Source: Bacteroidales bacterium (GTDB lineage Bacteria; Bacteroidota; Bacteroidia; Bacteroidales; Dysgonomonadaceae). Taken from it: a stretch of 33,772 nucleotides of DNA. Where the stretch lies: positions 1 to 33,772 of the forward strand of contig JAAYFR010000099.1 of NCBI GenBank assembly GCA_012728155.1. Reading direction: 5' to 3'. The translations under genes and the position numbers were made by a program. Below are positions 27,700 through 33,772 of the stretch, piece by piece (positions within the stretch are counted from its first letter, which is position 1; each line of letters opens with the position of its first letter). Below the pieces are notes generated by a model that saw nothing but the letters and a program-made list of their open reading frames with translations, was not told where the DNA came from and ran no database searches.

Positions 27700-28473
27700 C
27701 TACTCAATATTTTTTCTTACCCCGATCAGAAACGCTTTCATCTTGTCGGAATCTTTTTCACCGATAATATCGAGCAATTCTCTCAATTGCATCCTGATTT
27801 TTTCCAACTGCTCCGAGGTGTGGGGGTTGAAAAGTATCTCGGTGAGCAGGTAATCATCTTCAGAGAGCAATCCCTGTGCGATATTCATATGTTTTTTAAA
27901 GGTGGTGCCCGGTGCATCTTGATGCTTCATCACCGAAGCAAATACCAATGTAGAAGCAAAGGGGATAGAGAGGGAGTAGGCGATAGTCTCGTCATGTTCG
28001 CGAAACGAATATTCAAACACATTGAGTTTGAGTTGGCGGTAGAGATCTCTGAAGAACACCTTTCCCATATGCGACGATTCTGATATGATGATGGCGCTCT
28101 CTCTACTCAGGTCGTTCAGGCTGGCGAAGGTGGGACCGAACATGGGATGGGTAGAGACATAGGGACGGGTACGCTCCTTATAGAACTCTTCCAGCCCGGT
28201 TTTTACCGAAGCGATATCGCTCAGGATACATCTCTCCGGCAGATAGGGCAGTACGTTATGGAATGCGGGGATGGTGTATTTTAGTGTGGCAGCGTTGATC
28301 ACCAGCTCCGGCTCAAAATCTCTGACCTCTTCAGCTTCAGTCATCCGCTGCGTATTATAGATAAACCGCAATTTTTTTGGATCGGGATCCAGTACCGCCA
28401 CTTCGTGGTCGAAACTAAGCACATCGGCAAAGAAAGAGCCCATTTTCCCGGCTCCGAGAATCAATATCTTCAT
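27700..28473 (-). CDS. tyrA: Prephenate dehydrogenase
   Basis: MKILILGAGKMGSFFADVLSFDHEVAVLDPDPKKL (NAD-binding), ILSDIASVKTGLEEF and PYVSTHPMFGPTFASL. It is in the aromatic amino acid operon. Confidence 0.88.
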   Translation of the reverse strand: MKILILGAGKMGSFFADVLSFDHEVAVLDPDPKKLRFIYNTQRMTEAEEVRDFEPELVINAATLKYTIPAFHNVLPYLPERCILSDIASVKTGLEEFYKERTRPYVSTHPMFGPTFASLNDLSRESAIIISESSHMGKVFFRDLYRQLKLNVFEYSFREHDETIAYSLSIPFASTLVFASVMKHQDAPGTTFKKHMNIAQGLLSEDDYLLTEILFNPHTSEQLEKIRMQLRELLDIIGEKDSDKMKAFLIGVRKNIE

Positions 28474-28563
28474 ATAATTTAGGATTTAAGATGTAGGTGT
28501 TGGGATATTCCCAATTTATCGATTAAACCGAGTAGGCAATCATCAAATGAGCAGGTCATCCCT

Positions 28564-29640
28564 TCATTTCATTGATTTCGCCCTCTCCATAACCACCATC
28601 TGCTGACGGACCGATTCGGAGTGGATGGCTTCCAGCACTTGCTTGATAAAATCTCCCGACATCTCCATCCGTTCGGCTTGTCCGGCGCGGTCGGTGAGGA
28701 TATGGTCATACCGATGTGTTTGCAGGATGGGCATGTCATGCTCCAGTTTATAGTGTCCGATTTCCCTCGATACTCGCATCCGTTTGGCCAACAGTTGCAA
28801 CAGGTCATTGTCGAGGTCGTCGATCTGTTCACGCAAAACGGAGAGATCCTCTGTGGTCTGAACCGCATCCCGAATGACAAGGTTGTCGAGCACCTCTTTC
28901 AGGGCGGCAGGTGTAATTTGTTGCTCTTTATCGCTCCAGGCCTCATCGGGAGAGCAATGAGTCTCTATGATCAACCCCGAGAAGTTAAGGTCCATCGCCT
29001 GCTGGCTTAGCTTCAGAATCAGGTTGCGGGCACAGCCCATATGGCTTGGGTCGCCTATTACGGGCAATGTAGGAAAACGGCGTTTCAGTTCGATGGGAAT
29101 ATGCCATTGGGGTAGATTGCGATAGATGGTTTTGTCGGGCGTACTGAAGCCGCGATGGATTACCCCGAGCCTCTTTATGCCTGCATTATACAATCTTTCC
29201 AAGGCGCCCACCCATAATTCCAGATCGGGATTGACCGGATTTTTTATCAATATCGGGATATTCACCCCTTTGAGCGTGTCGGCAATCTCTTGTACTGCAA
29301 AGGGATTTGCCGCTGTACGCGCACCAATCCACAGCATGTCTATTCCATATTTCAACGCCTCATAGACATGTTTTTCGGTAGCTACTTCGGTCGACATATA
29401 CATGCCGGTCTCCTTTTTAGCTTCCATCATCCATTTGAGGGCGGGACTTCCTACTCCTTCAAATCCGCCCGGTTTGGTTCTTGGCTTCCATACCCCCGCC
29501 CTGAATATTTTTACTCCGTTTTCTGCCAACTGGCGGGCAGTGGTCATCACCTGTTCTTCTGTTTCCGCACTACAAGGGCCGGCGATTACAAGCGGTCTCT
29601 TGTCGTCTATGTTGGGTAGTAAGATTGATTCGAATTCCAT
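28564..29640 (-). CDS. Bifunctional 3-deoxy-7-phosphoheptulonate (DAHP) synthase / chorismate mutase
   Basis: MEFESILLPNIDDKRPLVIAGPCSAETEEQVMTTARQL, FRAGVWKPRTKPGGFEGVG and GDPSHMGC (DAHP synthase). The C-terminal chorismate mutase region is LREQIDDLDNDLLQLLAKRMRVSREIGHYKLEHDMPI. The start was moved from 29703 to 29640. Confidence 0.95.
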   Translation of the reverse strand: MEFESILLPNIDDKRPLVIAGPCSAETEEQVMTTARQLAENGVKIFRAGVWKPRTKPGGFEGVGSPALKWMMEAKKETGMYMSTEVATEKHVYEALKYGIDMLWIGARTAANPFAVQEIADTLKGVNIPILIKNPVNPDLELWVGALERLYNAGIKRLGVIHRGFSTPDKTIYRNLPQWHIPIELKRRFPTLPVIGDPSHMGCARNLILKLSQQAMDLNFSGLIIETHCSPDEAWSDKEQQITPAALKEVLDNLVIRDAVQTTEDLSVLREQIDDLDNDLLQLLAKRMRVSREIGHYKLEHDMPILQTHRYDHILTDRAGQAERMEMSGDFIKQVLEAIHSESVRQQMVVMERAKSMK

Positions 29641-29707
29641 ATTGTTGTTGTTTGTTGTTTTTAAAATTGATGTAAAGAAGTTCCGTTGAACGTTGTCTGG
29701 CATATGA

Positions 29708-30859
29708 TCACATTGGTTGAATTCTTCTATAGGCCTCTTTCAGCTTTTCGACCGACGAGCCAAGGGAAATCCGGATGAACCGGTTCCCATTATTTCCGAA
29801 GATGGCTCCCGGAGTGATAAATACCCTCCTATTGTAAAGTATGTCATCGACAAATGTTTTGCTGTCGGGTGCCTCATCGGGAAGTTTTCCCCATACGAAA
29901 AGTCCCACCTGGCGCTTATCGTAGCTGCAATGCAGCAGGTCCATGATTTTTTCCGCCCATTGGCGGCGTTCGGCATATATCTTATTCATATTGGCATGCC
30001 ATTCGTCGCTGTTGGACAATGCGGCGATAGTGGCCAACTGTACCGGTTTGAATTGTCCGCTATCGATATTACTTTTGGCCTTGACTACCCATTTTACAGA
30101 TTGTGGGTTGGAGGCCAACATTCCCATACGCCATCCCGACATATTATGAGATTTGCTTAATGAGTTCAGTTCGATACAGATATCTTTGGCACTCGGCACA
30201 GAGAGGATACTCATTGGCTTGTCGTTCAGGATAAAACTATAAGGGTTATCGTGGCAGATAAGGATCTCGTGGCGTTTGCCAAAATCTACCAGCTTTTCGA
30301 AGAGTTCCATCGAAGCATTGGCGCCGGTAGGCATGTTGGGATAATTGACCCACATCAGTTTCACCTTCGATAGATCCATCTTCTCCAATGCTTCGAAATC
30401 GGGATTCCAGTTATTCTCTTCCCGCAAGTCGTAGGGTATTACGTTTGCTCTCAGCAGCTTCGAAACGGAGCTATAAGTGGGGTAACCCGGATCGGGAACC
30501 AAAACGGCATCGCCGAAATTGAGGAAAGCCATTGAGATGTGCAGCACTCCCTCTTTTGAACCGATCAGCGGTAACACCTCATCTTCCGCTAATTCCACTT
30601 GGTATATTCTTTTGTACCACTGTGCAAACGCTCTTCTCAGCTCGGGAATACCGGTATAGGGCTGATAAGCATGCGTATCAGGGCGCTGGGCAGTTTCACA
30701 CAGTGTATGGATGGTCTCTTCCGACGGCATCCGGTCGGGAGCACCCACGCCGAGACTGATCACATCTTTCCCTTCGGCATTCATACGGGCCACTTCCGCT
30801 AACTTCACCGAAAAATAGTATTCGGAGATCGATTTTATATGTTCAGCAGGTTCTATCAT
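29708..30859 (-). CDS. Class I/II pyridoxal-phosphate aminotransferase
   Basis: DVISLGVGAPDRMPSEETI, AYQPYTGIPELRRAFAQWYKR, MWVNYPNMPTGA, ICHDNPYSFI and SLSKSHNMSGWRMGM (PLP lysine). It is located within the aromatic amino acid operon. Confidence 0.93.
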   Translation of the reverse strand: MIEPAEHIKSISEYYFSVKLAEVARMNAEGKDVISLGVGAPDRMPSEETIHTLCETAQRPDTHAYQPYTGIPELRRAFAQWYKRIYQVELAEDEVLPLIGSKEGVLHISMAFLNFGDAVLVPDPGYPTYSSVSKLLRANVIPYDLREENNWNPDFEALEKMDLSKVKLMWVNYPNMPTGANASMELFEKLVDFGKRHEILICHDNPYSFILNDKPMSILSVPSAKDICIELNSLSKSHNMSGWRMGMLASNPQSVKWVVKAKSNIDSGQFKPVQLATIAALSNSDEWHANMNKIYAERRQWAEKIMDLLHCSYDKRQVGLFVWGKLPDEAPDSKTFVDDILYNRRVFITPGAIFGNNGNRFIRISLGSSVEKLKEAYRRIQPM

Positions 30860-30878
30860 ATTTTTAAATTGCTATTAT

Positions 30879-30981
30879 CACTTACCATTTACCACTTACC
30901 ATTTACCATTTACCACTTATCATTTATCACTTACCACTAACCATTTATCAATTAGACCATTATCCTTAATTCTCCATTCTC
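30879..30981. repeat. Degenerate heptanucleotide tandem repeat (about 11-15 units; plus-strand consensus about CAYTTAY)
   Basis: The plus strand reads cacttac catttac cacttac catttac catttac cacttat catttat cacttac cactaac catttat caattag (30879-30955). More degenerate 7-mers continue into the pheA 3' end up to cattctc (30975-30981). Confidence 0.85.
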
Positions 30982-31821
30982 AAATCCATGCTTCTCCTCC
31001 CTATATTCGCCCAAAATTTTCAGATTGCTGATCAGCGGCATGATGGCGTCAACCGACTGTCGGTATCGATGATAATCGGTGAAGGTGAGATCAATATAGA
31101 ACTGATATTCCCACTCTCTTCCGATAATGGGAAGCGACTGGATACGGGTGAGGTTGATATTATAGAACGACAATACCGAGAGTACCTGTGAGAGGCTCCC
31201 TTCGTTATGTGGCAGTACAAAGACCAGCGACGATTTATTGATATGGTTTTCCTTCTGCACTTCACGCAGCATATCGCCTTGTGCCATGATGAGGAAACGG
31301 GTAAAGTTTCTTTTGTTTGTCTCAATACCGTGGGCAAGCACTTCTAACCCATATTTCTCGGCAGCTAACTCACTACAGATGGCGGCGGCTGATTCCAGCT
31401 GTTTGTCTCGGATATCGCGTGCTGCCAAGGCGGTATCTTCGTGTTCTACAATTTTCACACCCGGCAAAGCATCGAGGAAAGCTTCGCATTGCATCAAAGC
31501 GATAGGATGCGACATCACCTCTCTGATCTTTTCTATGGAGTTGCCGGGAAGTACCGCCAACGAATGCGATATACGCAATTTATGTTCTCCGGCAATCTGC
31601 AGACTGCTCATCTTTAAAAGGTCGTGGTTCTGCAACAGACTTCCGGCAATGGTATTCTCAATGGCCATCATGCCGATCAAATCAGGATCTTTCCTTGTCT
31701 CAGCGAAGATATCACGGAAAGTACTGCATGGAACTATTTCCAACTCCTCATCACTAAAATATTCGCGGGCTGCAATCTCGTGGAATGAGCCTTCCCCTCC
31801 CTGAATGGCTATTCTTTTCAT
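30952..31821 (-). CDS. pheA: Prephenate dehydratase
   Basis: MKRIAIQGGEGSFHEIAAREYFSDEELEIVPCSTFRDIF, MMAIENTIAGSLLQNHDLL, NFTRFLIMAQ (TRF motif) and an ACT domain SSLVFVLPHNEGSLSQVLSVLSFYNINLTRIQSLPIIGREWEYQFYIDL. Confidence 0.95.
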   Translation of the reverse strand: MKRIAIQGGEGSFHEIAAREYFSDEELEIVPCSTFRDIFAETRKDPDLIGMMAIENTIAGSLLQNHDLLKMSSLQIAGEHKLRISHSLAVLPGNSIEKIREVMSHPIALMQCEAFLDALPGVKIVEHEDTALAARDIRDKQLESAAAICSELAAEKYGLEVLAHGIETNKRNFTRFLIMAQGDMLREVQKENHINKSSLVFVLPHNEGSLSQVLSVLSFYNINLTRIQSLPIIGREWEYQFYIDLTFTDYHRYRQSVDAIMPLISNLKILGEYREEKHGFENGELRIMV

Positions 31822-31840
31822 CTGTTCAACTATTTAAATG

Positions 31841-31877
31841 AAAAAAGTCCCACCGTGTAATCGGCAGGACTTTTTAT
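31841..31877 (-). terminator. Intrinsic terminator in the pheA leader (attenuator hairpin)
   Basis: The minus strand reads AUAAAAAGUCCUGCCGAUUACACGGUGGGACUUUUUU. Stem AAAAAGUCC/GGACUUUUU plus CCG/CGG around a U-G internal loop, ending in a 6-U run about 20 nt before the pheA ATG. Confidence 0.85.
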
Positions 31878-31933
31878 TATTTTATGATATGACTTTTTTA
31901 ATTTCTTCTCATTTTGCATATAAAATCCTGCCT

Positions 31934-31990
31934 TTACCTACTAAAGTAAAAGTAAAACCAGAAAGCAAATGCAAAAATAGAACCAATCAT
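31934..31990 (-). CDS. Putative aromatic-rich attenuator leader peptide MIGSIFAFAFWFYFYFSR*
   Basis: Minus strand: ATG ATT GGT TCT ATT TTT GCA TTT GCT TTC TGG TTT TAC TTT TAC TTT AGT AGG TAA. It has 6 Phe, 2 Tyr and 1 Trp in 18 codons, and lies between a TAnnTTTG promoter and a terminator upstream of pheA. Confidence 0.8.
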   Translation of the reverse strand: MIGSIFAFAFWFYFYFSR

Positions 31991-32039
31991 TGTAATTTAT
32001 ATTATGGATATGACACGTAAATCATATCGATGATGAGTG

Positions 32040-32069
32040 CAAAAGTACTACTTTTTTCTTTTCAACAAA
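32040..32069 (-). promoter_or_regulatory. Bacteroidetes-type promoter for the pheA operon leader (TTTG-N18-TACTTTTG)
   Basis: Minus strand: TTTG (32069-32066), 18-bp spacer, TACTTTTG (32047-32040), about 50 bp upstream of the leader ATG. Confidence 0.7.
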
Positions 32070-32185
32070 CAAAATGGAGGAAAAATGTGATAAATAATAT
32101 AAAAAAGGAGGATTTAATCATGATAAAGCGGGTGGGTGCTTATGGTTTTTATATAATAATTGGACAGAGGTAACAAAAATATTTT

Positions 32186-32193
32186 TATATTTG
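32186..32193 (+). promoter_or_regulatory. Putative -7 element (TATATTTG) for the POT transporter gene
   Basis: TATATTTG matches TAnnTTTG. A TTG at 32160-32162 lies 23 bp upstream. It is about 50 bp before the ATG at 32244. Confidence 0.5.
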
Positions 32194-32243
32194 CAAATTA
32201 AAACCGAAGAGAGTAATATTTACAATCATAAACAAATCAGTCA

Positions 32244-33772
32244 ATGTTCAAAAATCATCCTAAAGGGTTGCTCGCCGCCTCACTGGCGAATATGGGAGAG
32301 CGTTTTGGTTTTTATACCGTGATGGCTATCCTTTCACTTTTCTTAATGACAAAGTTCGGCTTAAATGAGACAAGCACTGGAATTATCTACTCCATCTTTT
32401 ATGCTTCCATCTATCTGCTGGCGTTGGTAGGTGGTTTGCTTGCCGACAAAACTCGAAATTATAAAGGCATCATATTGATCGGTCTGCTTTTGATGACATT
32501 GGGATATGTGATTATCTCGATACCTACTGCAACGCCTGTGCCACAGGATAAATTCGGCATTTTGCTGGCTTTAAGTTGTTTTGGACTTCTTACCATTGCA
32601 TTTGGAAATGGGATGTTCAAAGGTAATCTGCAAGCACTGGTCGGCCAGATGTATGATAATCCGCAGTACGAAAAAATGCGCGATTCCGGGTTCCAGTTGT
32701 TCTATATGTTTATTAATGTGGGTGCCATCTTCGCTCCTTTTCTTGCTGTTGGCGTAAGAAATTGGTGGGTAGAGAAGAATGGTTATCTATATAATGCCGA
32801 TCTCCCTTCCCTTGCCCACCAATATCTGGGCAACACCATTACTCCTGAAGGAACGGCAAGGTTACAAAATCTGGCATCGGAAGCTGGATTTGCCGGTACC
32901 GACATTGCCACTTTCAGCAGTGGTTATTTGAATGTCTTCACTACCGGATTTCATTACGCTTTTGCGATAGCTATTGTGGCGATGATTATCTCATTGCTCA
33001 TCTATGTTTTCAATAAGAATGGATTCCCCGATCCAGCTGGCAAGTACATTGACAAGAGTGGCAATGCTGCTGTGGAAGAGATGGATATCAAAGAGGTAAA
33101 GCAGCGTCTTTATGCTCTGTTTGCCGTTTTTGCGGTCGTTATTTTCTTCTGGTTCTCCTTCCATCAAAATGGATTGACCCTTACCTATTTTGCCAAGGAC
33201 TATACCGATTTGAACCAGATAAAGGTCAACTTGGGATTTGTCACTTTACAGGGAGCCGAAATATTCCAGTCGATCAACCCTTTCTTTGTGGTGTTCCTTA
33301 CTCCTATTATCGTGGGATTTTTCGGATGGCTCAGGAGCAAAGGGAAAGAACCGTCCACACCCCGCAAGATAGCGATTGGTATGGGTATCGCGGCAATGGC
33401 TTATGTGGTCATGGCAATAGGGTCGATCGGACTTCCCCTCAAGTCGGAAGTGGATGCGATGGGTGGATTGGCCGATTCGGCACGTGTAACTCCCTGGCTA
33501 TTGATTGGCACCTATTTTATCCTTACCGTAGCCGAGCTGTTTATCAGTCCGCTGGGTATCTCATTTGTGTCGAAAGTGGATCCTCCCAAATTTCAGGGTA
33601 TCATGCAGGGTGCCTGGTTAGGAGCTACAGCAGTGGGTAACAGCCTATTGTTTATCGGCGCCATCTTCTACACCAATATGTCGATGGTTACCACATGGAT
33701 GCTATTCGTAACGGCATGTCTCATCTCCATGTTCACCATGCTGGCAATGATCAAATGGCTGGAAAGGGTTGC
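32244..33772 (+). CDS. POT (proton-dependent oligopeptide transporter) family MFS protein, truncated by the window end
   Basis: The frame is open from the ATG at 32244 to the window end: MFKNHPKGLLAASLANMGERFGFYTVMAILSLFLMTKFGLNETSTGIIYSIFYASIYLLALVGGLLADK... It is not in the ORF track, presumably because no stop codon lies within the window. Confidence 0.9.
   Translation, partial: MFKNHPKGLLAASLANMGERFGFYTVMAILSLFLMTKFGLNETSTGIIYSIFYASIYLLALVGGLLADKTRNYKGIILIGLLLMTLGYVIISIPTATPVPQDKFGILLALSCFGLLTIAFGNGMFKGNLQALVGQMYDNPQYEKMRDSGFQLFYMFINVGAIFAPFLAVGVRNWWVEKNGYLYNADLPSLAHQYLGNTITPEGTARLQNLASEAGFAGTDIATFSSGYLNVFTTGFHYAFAIAIVAMIISLLIYVFNKNGFPDPAGKYIDKSGNAAVEEMDIKEVKQRLYALFAVFAVVIFFWFSFHQNGLTLTYFAKDYTDLNQIKVNLGFVTLQGAEIFQSINPFFVVFLTPIIVGFFGWLRSKGKEPSTPRKIAIGMGIAAMAYVVMAIGSIGLPLKSEVDAMGGLADSARVTPWLLIGTYFILTVAELFISPLGISFVSKVDPPKFQGIMQGAWLGATAVGNSLLFIGAIFYTNMSMVTTWMLFVTACLISMFTMLAMIKWLERV

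Noticed and set aside
30879-30955. Heptamer array considered as a CRISPR array or an iteron origin
   Set aside because: The units are 7 bp and contiguous with no spacers, there are no cas or rep genes nearby, and the array is confined to an operon gap.
31830-31919. Alternative leader ORF MQNEKKLKKSYHKIIKSPADYTVGLFSFK* on the minus strand running through the terminator
   Set aside because: It is Lys-rich, not matched to the operon's amino acids, and its codons would occupy both terminator arms. The upstream aromatic-rich ORF ending before the antiterminator segment fits attenuation much better.
31972-31979. Second TAnnTTTG match (TATTTTTG, minus) as the pheA promoter
   Set aside because: It is made of the leader's own Ile-Phe codons and lacks a TTTG at suitable distance. 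The 32040-32069 promoter is better spaced. It remains a possible alternative that TSS mapping should settle.
1-33772. Prophage, transposon, toxin-antitoxin, defence system, rRNA or tRNA genes
   Set aside because: I saw no integrase, transposase, phage, restriction, Cas or other defence proteins, and no tRNA or rRNA genes by eye. The region reads as conserved housekeeping chromosome. A tRNAscan or Infernal run would be needed to exclude small RNAs formally.

Overview
This window looks like ordinary chromosome from a Bacteroidales-type bacterium, possibly Dysgonomonadaceae/Porphyromonadaceae-like (genus not determinable here). The taxonomic call rests on the gene families, gene order and recurrent TAnnTTTG promoter motifs. 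From left to right it contains: the end of one GH29 alpha-L-fucosidase and a complete second one; a minus-strand prmC-recX-comF / pyrE-SRPBCC block; ribD; a DUF6242-like lipoprotein; a DUF6089-like protein, uppS, bamA and two Skp/OmpH genes; a DUF2007-USP-USP fusion; a small HTH protein; a PAP2 phosphatase; the moxR-DUF58-batA-batB-batC-batD-batE 'aerotolerance' operon; tgt-lptG; a cyclophilin; an aromatic amino acid operon (pheA, aminotransferase, DAHP synthase/chorismate mutase, tyrA); and the start of a POT peptide transporter. The most interesting signal is not in the ORF track. Upstream of pheA on the minus strand is an 18-codon ORF, MIGSIFAFAFWFYFYFSR* (9 of 18 residues aromatic, 6 of them Phe). 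It lies downstream of a good Bacteroidetes-type promoter. It is followed by a GGCAGGATTTTAT segment complementary to the 5' arm of a strong intrinsic terminator that ends just before the pheA start codon. This is the layout of a classical ribosome-mediated transcription attenuator. Secondary signals are a degenerate heptanucleotide tandem repeat that runs into the pheA 3' end, two REP-like CCCGATnnATCGGG dyad elements bracketing tgt-lptG, and a Gly/Tyr tandem-repeat insertion in BamA.
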